64,000 nucleotides of DNA from an uncultured Lysobacteraceae bacterium (GTDB lineage: Bacteria; Pseudomonadota; Gammaproteobacteria; Xanthomonadales; Xanthomonadaceae), in NCBI GenBank assembly GCA_902825775.1, contig CADECF010000004.1, positions 52,265 to 116,264 on the forward strand. The letters are read 5' to 3'. The notes beneath the pieces were generated by a model, which was not told the origin of the DNA, made no database searches, and saw only the letters and a program-made list of their open reading frames with translations. Below are positions 53,941 through 62,375 of the stretch, one piece after another; within the stretch, counting starts at the first letter, position 1; each line of letters opens with the position of its first letter. The position numbers and the translations under genes are program-made.

Positions 53941-54623
53941 ATACGGGATTAGGGATTCTGGATTCGAGATTGGCCAAAGCGATCGCCTGCGCGGCGTTGG
54001 TATCCCTTGCAGGTTTGTCGTTGAGCGGATGCTCGATCCTCGGCAGCGGCTCGCCCCGTGATCGCGCCAGCATCTATGCGCCCGATCCGCGCATCCAGGC
54101 CGATCCAAGCTGGCCCAACGTGACCTGGCAACTGGCCATCGCGCCGGCCACGGCCGCGCGGATGAGCGACACCTTGCGCATCGCGGTGCGGCCGACGCCC
54201 GGCGAAATCCAGGTCTACCGCGGCGCGAGCTGGGCGAAGACGCCGACCGACATGCTGGAGGATGCGGTGCTGCGCGGTCTGGAGGACTCCGGCAAGATCC
54301 GCGCCGTCGCGCGCCAGGGCAGCGGCATCGCCGCGGATTTCAAACTGGTGATGGATTTGCGCCGCTTCGAAGCCGATTACGCCGGCGGCGCGACACCGGC
54401 GGCCACCATCGAGGTCAATGCGAAGCTGCTGCACAGCATCGACCAGCAGGTGGTGGCTTCGCGCACTTTCCTGGCGACGCAACCCGCGGCCAGCACGGCC
54501 GTGCAGGACGCGGCCGCTGCGTTCGAACCTGCGCTGGCGCAGCTCGCGCGCGACATCGACGGCTGGGCGTTGACCTCGGGCGAAGACCATATCCGCATCC
54601 ACAGCGACGGACGCGTGCGCTAG
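53937..54623 (+). CDS. ABC transport auxiliary lipoprotein (PqiC/LinN-like)
   Basis: 228 residues. Signal with lipobox LSGC (Cys about residue 32), then a PqiC-type domain: ASIYAPDPRI, WPNVTWQLAIAPATAARMSDTLRIAVRPTPGEIQVYRGASWAKTPTDMLEDAVLRGLEDSGKI and a C-terminal part. Outer-membrane partner of the MCE protein; the same order permease-ATPase-MCE-lipoprotein is known from LinKLMN of Sphingobium. ATGA overlap fixes the start. The first 14 codons (MNTGLGILDSRLAK) look like REP-J sequence. Confidence 0.87.
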   Translation: MNTGLGILDSRLAKAIACAALVSLAGLSLSGCSILGSGSPRDRASIYAPDPRIQADPSWPNVTWQLAIAPATAARMSDTLRIAVRPTPGEIQVYRGASWAKTPTDMLEDAVLRGLEDSGKIRAVARQGSGIAADFKLVMDLRRFEADYAGGATPAATIEVNAKLLHSIDQQVVASRTFLATQPAASTAVQDAAAAFEPALAQLARDIDGWALTSGEDHIRIHSDGRVR

Positions 54624-54655
54624 CTTTGTGGGAGCAGCTTTGTGGGAGCAGCTTT

Positions 54656-54762
54656 CGCAAGAGCGGCTTTCGTGGGAGCGGCTTCAGCCGCGAGCTTTTC
54701 GGACATAGCTGCGACCCCAAGAGCTCGCGGCTGAAGCCGCTCCCACGAAAGCCGCTCTTGCG
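54656..54762. repeat. REP-A head-to-head pair, long arms
   Basis: Arms of about 44 nt (54656-54699 and 54719-54762), from GCAAGAGCGGCTTTCGTGGG through the REP-A core. Preceded by tandem GCTTTGTGGGAGCA copies at 54622-54652. Between convergent lipoprotein and alkB genes. Confidence 0.87.
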
Positions 54763-54763
54763 A

Positions 54764-55354
54764 TCAGTCCGAAAATATCCTGCGAAAAGTGAGGTTGATC
54801 CGCGCACCGATCGGCCTGGCGGTGCGCGGCAACGCATGCCGGTAGTTCGCCTGCGTATCGCCGCGCATCACCAGCAGGCCGCCGGGCGGCAAATCGACCG
54901 CGAGCTTCACCGAGGGATCGCGGCGCTGCTTCAGCGCGAACCGTCGCGTCGCGCCCAGGCTCACCGATGCGATGGTCGGCTGCGGACCCAATTCGGTTTC
55001 GCTGTCGCTATGCCAACCCATCGAGTCGCTGCCGTCGCAATAGAGATTGGCCAGCGCGCTATTGAAATCCACGCCCAGTTCGAGCGACAGGCGCTCGCGG
55101 ACCGGCCGCAAAACATCGGGCCAGGGCCGCGGCACGAAACGCGTCCCCGAATAGGTGTAGACCGCGTCCGGGTCGCCGATCCAGCAACTCAAGCGCGGCG
55201 AATCGACCTCGCGGCCGAACAGGCGGATGCGGTGGGTTTCCCATGGCACCGCTTTGCGCAGTTCGTCGAAAAGCGTCTGCGCCTGATCGCCATCCAACCA
55301 GTGCGGATCGAATGCGAGATCGGCACCGGTCAGTGGCAGCGGCGTCAACGGCAT
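54764..55354 (-). CDS. alkB: AlkB-like alpha-ketoglutarate-dependent dioxygenase (DNA repair)
   Basis: 196 residues, closer in size and motifs to the ALKBH2/3-like branch than to E. coli AlkB. Iron ligands in GWHSDSE (His115, Asp117) and YRHALPR (His173); the cosubstrate arginine pair is in RINLTFRRIF. Upstream PRLSCWIGDPDAVYTYSG is typical. Removes 1-methyladenine and 3-methylcytosine by oxidation; substrate range not determined here. Stand-alone gene between two REP-A pairs. Confidence 0.9.
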   Translation of the reverse strand: MPLTPLPLTGADLAFDPHWLDGDQAQTLFDELRKAVPWETHRIRLFGREVDSPRLSCWIGDPDAVYTYSGTRFVPRPWPDVLRPVRERLSLELGVDFNSALANLYCDGSDSMGWHSDSETELGPQPTIASVSLGATRRFALKQRRDPSVKLAVDLPPGGLLVMRGDTQANYRHALPRTARPIGARINLTFRRIFSD

Positions 55355-55390
55355 GGCGCGACGCTAGCATGCATCCGCTTTTGTGCGAGC

Positions 55391-55477
55391 GCTTTCGTGG
55401 GAGCGGCTTCAGCCGCGAGCTTTTCGGACATGGCCGCGACTCCAAGAGCTCGCGGCTGAAGCCGCTCCCACGAAAGC
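55391..55477. repeat. REP-A head-to-head pair
   Basis: Arms at about 55391-55426 and 55444-55477, GCTTTCGTGGGAGCGGCTTC type. Together with 54656-54762 it brackets alkB on both sides. Confidence 0.86.
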
Positions 55478-55578
55478 CGCTCCTACAAACACCGCTATCG
55501 CAGAGCCGCCCAGACCGCCATTTGCCGCCTTCACGCCAAAAACGCGACAATCGCGGCCATGCAAGCCGGGCTGCCAGC

Positions 55579-57225
55579 ATGAGCGAGAACGACGAACCCA
55601 TGAACACGGACGCGATTACCCCGCCCGAGGCCGAACGCGATGTCATGGAATACGACGTGGTCGCCGTCGGCGCCGGCCCGTCCGGCCTATCGTTCGCGAT
55701 CCGGCTCAAGCAGCTCAATCCGGACCTGTCGGTCTGCGTGATCGAGAAAGGCGCGACCATCGGTGCGCACATCCTGTCCGGCGCGGTGATCGAACCCGGA
55801 CCGCTGGACGCGTTGCTGCCCGGCTGGCGCGACGCGCCGCCGCCGATCTGCGTGCCCGCCACCGAAGACGAATTCTGGCTGCTGACCAAGACCGGCGAGC
55901 ACAAACTGCCGATCCCGCCCGGCATGCACAACAAAGGCAATTTCATCGTCAGCCTGGGCGCGCTGTGCGCATGGCTGGCGCCGCAGGCCGAAGCGCTGGG
56001 CGTGGAGATCTATCCCGGCTTCGCGGCCTCGGAAACCTTGCACGACGCCGACGGCAAAGTCGTCGGCGTGCGCATCGGCGACATGGGCGTGGCCAAGGAC
56101 GGTTCGCACAAGCCGGGCTACACCGCGGGCATCGACATCCGCGCCAAGGTCACCGTGCTGGCCGAGGGCGCGCGCGGACATCTGACCAAGCGAATGGTGA
56201 AGCGCTTCAAGCTGGATGCGGACAGCGATCCGCAGGGCTATTCGATCGGCATCAAGGAACTGTGGCAGGTGCCGGCCGGGCGCGTGTCGCCGGGCAAGAT
56301 CGTGCACAGCTTCGGCTGGCCGGCCGACAACCGGATCTATGGCGGCAGCTTCCTCTACCACTTGGACAAGGACCGCATCGCGCTGGGCTACATCAGCGGG
56401 CTCGACTACCAGGACCCCGATTACAAACCCTGGGAAGCCTTCCAGCAGTGGAAGAACCACCCGACCATCAAGCCGCTGCTCGAAGGCGGCAGCGTGCTAT
56501 CGGCCGGCGCGCGCGCGATCGTCACCGGCGGCTGGCAGTCGTTGCCCAAGACCGAAATGCCCGGCGCGCTGCTGATCGGCGATACCGCCGGCTTGTTGAA
56601 CGTGCCCAAGATCAAAGGCACGCACCAGGCGATCCGCAGCGGCATGCTCGCCGCTGAACACCTGGCGGCGTCGCTGGATGCGGCAGGTTTCGACGCCAAG
56701 CTGCGCGCATCGGAAGCGATGAAGGAATTGCGCAAAGTGCGCAACATCAAGCCGGCCTTCAAGCGCGGCCTGTGGTTCGGGATGTTGAACGCGGCCTGGG
56801 AAACCGTCACCGCCGGCCTGTCGCCTTGGACGCTGAAGAACAAGCCCGACTGGTCTTCGCTCGAGAAACTGGGCGAGCACGAAACGCCCAAACGCGATTA
56901 CGTGCAACGCGAACTGCCGCCGCGCGACCGCCTGCAGGGCGTCTACTACGCGGCCACCGAGCACGACGAGGACCAGCCGGTGCACCTGCGCGTCGCCGAC
57001 ACCGACCTGTGCGTCACCCGCTGCACCGAGGAATACGGCAACCCGTGCACGCGCTTTTGCCCGGCCGCCGTCTACGAGATCGTCGACGACGGCGCCGGCA
57101 AACGGTTGCAGATCAACGCCGCCAATTGCGTGCACTGCAAGACCTGCGACATCAAGGATCCGTACGAAATCATCAACTGGGTGACCCCGGAAGGCGGGGC
57201 CGGTCCGAATTACCAGAACCTTTGA
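55579..57225 (+). CDS. etfD: Electron-transfer flavoprotein:ubiquinone oxidoreductase
   Basis: Inner-membrane-associated enzyme carrying electrons from acyl-CoA and other dehydrogenases via ETF into ubiquinone. 548 residues. FAD site VVAVGAGPSGLSFAIRL (about 27-43), membrane-associated/quinone region around KGTHQAIRSGMLAAEHLA, C-terminal [4Fe-4S] cluster cysteines in CVTRCTEEYGNPCTRFCPAAVY and NCVHCKTCDIKDP. I take ATG 55579; ATG 55600 is an alternative. Upstream frame is repeat DNA. Confidence 0.95.
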   Translation: MSENDEPMNTDAITPPEAERDVMEYDVVAVGAGPSGLSFAIRLKQLNPDLSVCVIEKGATIGAHILSGAVIEPGPLDALLPGWRDAPPPICVPATEDEFWLLTKTGEHKLPIPPGMHNKGNFIVSLGALCAWLAPQAEALGVEIYPGFAASETLHDADGKVVGVRIGDMGVAKDGSHKPGYTAGIDIRAKVTVLAEGARGHLTKRMVKRFKLDADSDPQGYSIGIKELWQVPAGRVSPGKIVHSFGWPADNRIYGGSFLYHLDKDRIALGYISGLDYQDPDYKPWEAFQQWKNHPTIKPLLEGGSVLSAGARAIVTGGWQSLPKTEMPGALLIGDTAGLLNVPKIKGTHQAIRSGMLAAEHLAASLDAAGFDAKLRASEAMKELRKVRNIKPAFKRGLWFGMLNAAWETVTAGLSPWTLKNKPDWSSLEKLGEHETPKRDYVQRELPPRDRLQGVYYAATEHDEDQPVHLRVADTDLCVTRCTEEYGNPCTRFCPAAVYEIVDDGAGKRLQINAANCVHCKTCDIKDPYEIINWVTPEGGAGPNYQNL

Positions 57226-57246
57226 CCCCGCCTCCGATAAGGCTCA

Positions 57247-59610
57247 TCAGCGATAAGGCCTCGAATTTAGCAGGCCCCATCCCGTCGGATACGATCGCAG
57301 CACGCTGGATACGTAAGTGCCGTTGGCCTGTCCCTGCCACATCAGCAACTGCGTACGCGCATTGTCGTGCAGGATGACGTCCGCCAAACCATCGCCGTTG
57401 TAATCGCCAACGGCATCGGTGGTGTAGTCTCCGATAGTAATCTGCGGACCATAAGTGACCTGCGCACTATTCATGCGCCATACCTGCAACCTGTTCAAGC
57501 CTGGGTTGTGCCAGAACAGATCGGTCTTTCCATCTCCATTTGCGTCGCCGGCCCCTATCAGGCTCCATCCGCTGCCCGGGAAGGACCGGATCAGGACCTG
57601 GGTGAATGTGCCGTCGCCCTTGCTGCGCCACAACAGCACCTGGGTCTTGGCATTGTCGATCCAAACCAGATCTGTTTTGCCGTCGCCATCGAGATCGCCT
57701 GTGGCGTATGCGGTAAGCGCTCCGACATTGTTGACCGGGCCATAACTCAGCCCGCTGCTCAGCTTCCACACCCGCAACTGTCCGGTGGTTGGATTGTGCC
57801 AGAACAGATCGTCCGCACCGTCTCCGTGCGCGTCGCCGACGCCTGCCAGCTCCCAGCCGGTGGGATAGCTGCGCAATTTGGCCGCGGTGAATGTCGCATC
57901 GGACTTGCCTTGCCAACGCCACAGTTCGGTGCCGCCAGCGGTAGCCCAAATCATGTCGGCCACGCCGTCTGCGTTGAAATCGCCGAGCCCTTTGGCCACA
58001 AAGGCAGTGACCGTGTTGACCGGACCATAAGAGATGCCGGTGCCGTTCATCTTCCAAACCCGCAGGCTTTGTTGCGTGTAGTTATGCCAGAACAGGTCTG
58101 ACTTGCCGTCTCCGTTGATGTCGTCCGGCAACCCTGGACCGACCACGGAGGCGCGGAAGGTCGCCACGATCGGCATCGACTGGTTCATGCTGCGCGCGTT
58201 GTCCGCGGTGTTGGCCACGCCCGTCGCGCGTCCGTCGTACTGCACGGCCGGATTGGCGAAATGGCGGATGGCGAACTGGCTGCTGCCGGCCAGGCGATAC
58301 GCCATCACCGTATAAAAACCGCTCGTTGAGGCTTCGCGATAGCCATAGGAATAGGCGTGCGTGCCCGCGCTGGAACTATCCTCGGCATTGTGCGCCTGAC
58401 CCATGTTGTGGCCGAATTCGTGCGCTAGCGATTCGTCCCGGCAGAAATAGGTGTTGCCGTCGCCCTCGTCCACGTCCGAGCCGTCGCTGACGACCGAATA
58501 GCCATACGGAGCGTCCCCTTGCACGATCGGGGTTTGGCCGCCGCCGATGAGCCAGGCGATGCCGCAGCCGGCGTTCTCGGGCGTGCGGAAATCGCGCACC
58601 AGCGCGACCAGGTCGGCGCCGAGCGTGTTGCGCGCGGTGCGCAAACCGGCGAAGGCCGGATCGGGCGTGATCGGCCCGCTATTGTTGAAGCCGCTCAGCT
58701 TTTCCAGGGCATCGCCATTGTCGGTGGCGTCGGTGTAATTGACGGCGACCGTGCCGACCAGGCGCAGCCGTGCATCGACCGCGCTGTTGGTATAGGCCTG
58801 ATTGGCGATGTCGACGAGATTGTTGAGCCTGGTAACGGCCTGCGACTGGCCGCCGTACGCGGACGCGAAACCGTTGGTGTAGCCGAGCAATACGTCGACC
58901 GTGGTCTGGGCCGCCGCCGCCGCGGCCGCGGATACGGGTTCCTGCGAAGCCGCTGCGGTGGCCTTATCGGCCGCCGCACCGATGGCCATTTTGGGCGGGA
59001 TGAAGAAATCAGGCTTGCCGGAGGCGCGCATCGCCGCATGGTCGGCATCCACCACCTTGTCGCTATCGGTTTCCACCAACCAGGAACGGCCGCCGGCCAT
59101 CGTCAGGCGCAACGATTCCTGGCCATCGAAAGGAATGCTGCCGAAGACCGCCTTGGCGCCGAAGGTGATGACCGCATCCGCTCCGCTGGCGTCGCGGCCT
59201 ATCCAGGTCCAGTTGCCGTCCGGGTGCTCGATATGGCGCTCGTAAGCCAAATCGATCGGCTCGCCATTGGGTGCCACCAGCTTTATCTGTCCGCCGTCGC
59301 GGGCCGCCTTGAGGGCGTGTTCCTCGCTCAAGCGCACCGAGTAGGCACGATAGGCGCCGCCGATGCGAGGCTTGGCGCCGCGGTCGTAGGCCATCAGCGC
59401 ACCACGATCGGGCAAGGATGCGAATGGGCTCGAGCCCGCCAGAGCCGCGGCGCGCGACGCCGATGCGATGCGCGCGATCCCATCGGCGCTCTGCGGAACT
59501 CCGTCGTCGCCGGCGGCACCGAATCTGCCTGCCTTGCCCGGATCCCAATCTGAAGTGCAGCCCACCAGCAGGCCCAACAGGGCCGCAACCATTACGAATC
59601 TGGATATCAC
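57247..59610 (-). CDS. Lipoprotein metalloprotease with FG-GAP/VCBS repeats
   Basis: 787 residues from the GTG at 59610, which has GGGGGG about 10 nt upstream. Lipobox GLLVGC (Cys about 18). Zinc site HEFGHNMGQAHN (about 397) with a Met-turn in YTVMAYRL, the metzincin pattern near the reprolysin/M12B group. A propeptide-like region comes before (about 80-180). From about 495 to the end are around six FG-GAP/VCBS-type repeats, each with a Ca-binding D-x-[ND]-x-DG-x-x-D (DINGDGKSDLFWHN, DFNADGVADMIW, DLDGDGKTDLVW, DANGDGKTDLFWHN, DYNGDGLADVIL), likely a beta-propeller. Predicted surface or periplasmic protease; substrate unknown. Confidence 0.87.
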   Translation of the reverse strand: MISRFVMVAALLGLLVGCTSDWDPGKAGRFGAAGDDGVPQSADGIARIASASRAAALAGSSPFASLPDRGALMAYDRGAKPRIGGAYRAYSVRLSEEHALKAARDGGQIKLVAPNGEPIDLAYERHIEHPDGNWTWIGRDASGADAVITFGAKAVFGSIPFDGQESLRLTMAGGRSWLVETDSDKVVDADHAAMRASGKPDFFIPPKMAIGAAADKATAAASQEPVSAAAAAAAQTTVDVLLGYTNGFASAYGGQSQAVTRLNNLVDIANQAYTNSAVDARLRLVGTVAVNYTDATDNGDALEKLSGFNNSGPITPDPAFAGLRTARNTLGADLVALVRDFRTPENAGCGIAWLIGGGQTPIVQGDAPYGYSVVSDGSDVDEGDGNTYFCRDESLAHEFGHNMGQAHNAEDSSSAGTHAYSYGYREASTSGFYTVMAYRLAGSSQFAIRHFANPAVQYDGRATGVANTADNARSMNQSMPIVATFRASVVGPGLPDDINGDGKSDLFWHNYTQQSLRVWKMNGTGISYGPVNTVTAFVAKGLGDFNADGVADMIWATAGGTELWRWQGKSDATFTAAKLRSYPTGWELAGVGDAHGDGADDLFWHNPTTGQLRVWKLSSGLSYGPVNNVGALTAYATGDLDGDGKTDLVWIDNAKTQVLLWRSKGDGTFTQVLIRSFPGSGWSLIGAGDANGDGKTDLFWHNPGLNRLQVWRMNSAQVTYGPQITIGDYTTDAVGDYNGDGLADVILHDNARTQLLMWQGQANGTYVSSVLRSYPTGWGLLNSRPYR

Positions 59611-59777
59611 GACTGCACTACCCCCCGGATGAACGTCCACAGGATACGGTCAGTATCCATACGATTCATCCTAACTTTGGACAGGGTATTGAGCCAGACC
59701 TATCGCGACGGCCGCCTGAACATGACGCCGGCGGCAGCGAATTGTGCGCTAGTTCGCGATTACCGCCTGTTCACCTT

Positions 59778-60407
59778 TCAGCTGCGGAAGGGCGTTCCGG
59801 TCTTCTCGCGCAATTCTTCGGCGCTGATGCCCGGCGCGGTCTCGACCAGCACCAGCCCGTCTTCGGTCACATCCATCACGGCGAGTTCGGTGATGATCCG
59901 ATTGACCACGCCCACGCCGGTCAGCGGCAGCGTGCATTCGGGCAGGATCTTGTGCTCGCCGTTCTTGGCGGTGTGTTCCATCAGCACCACGACGCGCTTG
60001 ACGCCGGCGACCAGATCCATCGCGCCGCCCATGCCCTTGACCATCTTGCCGGGCACCATCCAGTTGGCGAGATCGCCTTTGTCGGTGACCTGCATCGCGC
60101 CGAGGATCGCCAGATCGATGTGGCCGCCGCGGATCATGGCGAAACTGTCGTGGCTGCCGAAATAGCTGGCGCCCTTGCGTGCGGTGACGGTCTGCTTGCC
60201 GGCGTTGATCAGATCGGCGTCCACTTCGGCTTCGGTCGGGAACGGGCCGATGCCGAGCAGCCCGTTTTCGGACTGCAACCAGACGTCCATGCCATCGGGG
60301 ATGAAGTTGGCCACCAGCGTCGGCAGGCCGATGCCGAGATTGACGTAGGCGCCGTCGGTGAGTTCCTGCGCGGCGCGCTGCGCCATTTGGTCGCGGGTCC
60401 AGGGCAT
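59778..60407 (-). CDS. scoB: 3-oxoacid CoA-transferase subunit B
   Basis: Beta subunit of succinyl-CoA:3-ketoacid CoA-transferase, which activates acetoacetate. 209 residues. The catalytic Glu lies in [14 protein letters not shown] (about 46-59); [17 protein letters not shown] and [24 protein letters not shown] are typical. Start 15 nt below scoA stop, one operon. Confidence 0.94.
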   Translation of the reverse strand: MPWTRDQMAQRAAQELTDGAYVNLGIGLPTLVANFIPDGMDVWLQSENGLLGIGPFPTEAEVDADLINAGKQTVTARKGASYFGSHDSFAMIRGGHIDLAILGAMQVTDKGDLANWMVPGKMVKGMGGAMDLVAGVKRVVVLMEHTAKNGEHKILPECTLPLTGVGVVNRIITELAVMDVTEDGLVLVETAPGISAEELREKTGTPFRS

Positions 60408-60422
60408 GTCGGTTCCTCGATG

Positions 60423-61142
60423 TCAGGCGGCGCGCACGGTGCGCTGTTCGATCCGCTTTTCCGGATTCGGGTTATGGACGATGGCGTCCACGTAGATGCC
60501 GGGCAGGTGCACGTGGTCGGGATCGATCGCGCCGACTTCGACCACTTCCTCCACTTCGGCGATGCAGACCTTGCCGGCCATCGCCACCGCTGGATTGAAG
60601 TTGCGCGCGGTCTTGCGGAACACCAGATTGCCGGACTTGTCGGCTTTCCACGCCTTGACCAGCGACACGTCGGCCTTGAGCGCGGTCTCCATCACGTAAT
60701 GATGGCCGTCGAATTCGCGCGTCTCCTTGCCTTCGGCCACCACCGTGCCGTAGCCGGTGCGGGTGAAGAACGCGGGAATGCCGGCGCCGCCCGCGCGCAG
60801 CCGCTCGGCGAGCGTGCCTTGCGGATTGAACTCGAGCTCGAGTTCGCCGGACAGGAATTGGCGCTCGAACTCTTTGTTCTCGCCGACGTAGGACGAGATC
60901 ATTTTCTTGATCTGCCGCGTTTCCAGCAGCAGTCCCAAGCCGAAGCCGTCGACGCCTGCGTTGTTGGAGATCACCGTCAAACCCTTGACGCCGCTGTCGC
61001 GCAAAGCCGCGATCAGCGCTTCGGGAATGCCGCACAGGCCGAACCCGCCGACCGCGAGCGTCTGGCCGTCGGCGACCACGTCCCGCAGCGCTTGTTCTGC
61101 GCTTGCCTGGACCTTGTTCTTGCTGCGTGCGGCATCACCCAT
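60423..61142 (-). CDS. scoA: 3-oxoacid CoA-transferase subunit A
   Basis: Alpha subunit, 239 residues. CoA-transferase I signature [20 protein letters not shown] (about 33-52), then [30 protein letters not shown] and [32 protein letters not shown]. Works with ScoB; links ketone-body or branched-chain catabolism to acetyl-CoA. Divergent from the ATP-grasp gene. Confidence 0.94.
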   Translation of the reverse strand: MGDAARSKNKVQASAEQALRDVVADGQTLAVGGFGLCGIPEALIAALRDSGVKGLTVISNNAGVDGFGLGLLLETRQIKKMISSYVGENKEFERQFLSGELELEFNPQGTLAERLRAGGAGIPAFFTRTGYGTVVAEGKETREFDGHHYVMETALKADVSLVKAWKADKSGNLVFRKTARNFNPAVAMAGKVCIAEVEEVVEVGAIDPDHVHLPGIYVDAIVHNPNPEKRIEQRTVRAA

Positions 61143-61246
61143 GGAACGGCTCCGTTGCTGGACAACGGCATTTTAGCCCGCCCGGGCTTCGCGCGGCACC
61201 GGACTTTCGGGCAATGGCAGCAATAACGACACGCTAGAATTCGGGG

Positions 61247-62182
61247 ATGACCCGTATCGCCTTAGCCACCGCCATCGCCGCTACCGGCCTCGACGACGAC
61301 ATGCCTTCTCTGCTGGCCGCCTGCGCCAAGGCCGGACTTTCGGCGCAAGCGCTGGCATGGGACGACCCCACCGTGAGTTGGGATCGTTTCGATGCCGTAC
61401 TGCTGCGTTCGCCGTGGGACTACACCGAGCGGCTGCCCGAATTCCTGGCGTGGTGCGAACGCGTGGATCGCGTCACGCACCTGCTCAATCCGTTGCCGGT
61501 GCTGCGTTGGAATACCGACAAGCATTATCTAGCCCAGCTCGCGGCCCACGGCGTGCCGGTGGTACCGAGCGTTTTCGTCGAACCCGATATGGAGCCGATG
61601 CCGAGCCTGCAGGCATTCCTCGCCGCCCATCCGGATGCGGGCGAGTTCGTGGTCAAGCCCGCGGTCAGCGCCGGCTCTCGCGATACCCAGCGTTATTCGC
61701 GCGTGCAAGAATTCGCCGCCGCCAACCAGGTCGGCCGCCTGCTGGACGCCGGGCGCAGCGTGCTGCTGCAGCCCTATCTGGCCTCGGTCGACCGCGACGG
61801 CGAGACGGCGCTGATGCATTTCGACGGCGAATTCAGCCACGCCATCCGCAAGGGGCCGTTGTTGCAGCCGGACCAGGGCGCGACCGACGCATTGTTCGCG
61901 GCCGAAGCGATCGTGCCGCGGACGCCGGGCGACGACGAAAAAGCGCTGGCGCGCGAGGTGCTGGCCGCCATGTCCGAACTGCTGCCGCTGGACGCGCCGC
62001 TGCCGTATGCGCGCGTCGACCTGATCCGCGATGCGGACGGCACGCCGCGCCTGCTGGAACTGGAGCTGTGCGAGCCGTCCTTGTTCTTCGATCACGCCCC
62101 GGGCAGCGCCGACGTTTTCGTGGAGTTGCTGGCCGAACGTCTTGCCGGTCCCGCGCCGGAAGAACGGCGCGCCGCCCTGTAG
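61247..62182 (+). CDS. ATP-grasp domain protein
   Basis: 311 residues. N-terminal part IALATAIAATGLDDDMPSLLAACAKAGL resembles a pre-ATP-grasp domain; RSPWDYTERLPEFLAWCERV; then ATP-grasp pieces: FVVKPAVSAGSRDTQRYS (about 135-152), VLLQPYLASVDRDGETALMHFDGEFSHAIRKGP, and LLELELCEPSLFFDHAPGSADVFVELL with the Glu/Asn-type metal site at the end. Similar overall to DcsG/RimK-like ligases that make peptide-like bonds. Substrates unknown. TAGAAT at 61235-61240 ends 6 nt before the ATG, suggesting a leaderless message. Confidence 0.75.
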   Translation: MTRIALATAIAATGLDDDMPSLLAACAKAGLSAQALAWDDPTVSWDRFDAVLLRSPWDYTERLPEFLAWCERVDRVTHLLNPLPVLRWNTDKHYLAQLAAHGVPVVPSVFVEPDMEPMPSLQAFLAAHPDAGEFVVKPAVSAGSRDTQRYSRVQEFAAANQVGRLLDAGRSVLLQPYLASVDRDGETALMHFDGEFSHAIRKGPLLQPDQGATDALFAAEAIVPRTPGDDEKALAREVLAAMSELLPLDAPLPYARVDLIRDADGTPRLLELELCEPSLFFDHAPGSADVFVELLAERLAGPAPEERRAAL

Positions 62183-62189
62183 AGCGGCT

Positions 62190-62350
62190 TTTCGTGGGGC
62201 TTTTCGTGGGAGCGGCTTCAGCCGCGAGCTCTTCGGGCATCGACGCGTCCCCAAAAGCTCGCGGCTGAAGCCGCTCCCACAAGATCAATAGCTCGCGGCT
62301 GAAACCGCTCCCACAAGATCAATAGCTCGCGGCTGAAACCGCTCCCACGA
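62190..62350. repeat. REP-A array: inverted pair plus two tandem arms
   Basis: Left arm about 62204-62233, inverse arm about 62254-62282, then two further copies of the inverse arm in tandem with a 34-nt period (unit beginning AAGATCAATAGCTCGCGGCT at 62281 and 62315). Follows the ATP-grasp gene and precedes the end of xanB (convergent). Confidence 0.85.
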
Positions 62351-62375
62351 AAAGCCGCTCCCCCGAAAAACCAAC

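Noticed and set aside
62281-62350. Tandem 34-nt repeats resembling a very short CRISPR array
   Set aside because: The unit is the REP-A arm itself with a fixed 10-nt joint, there are no variable spacers and no cas genes.
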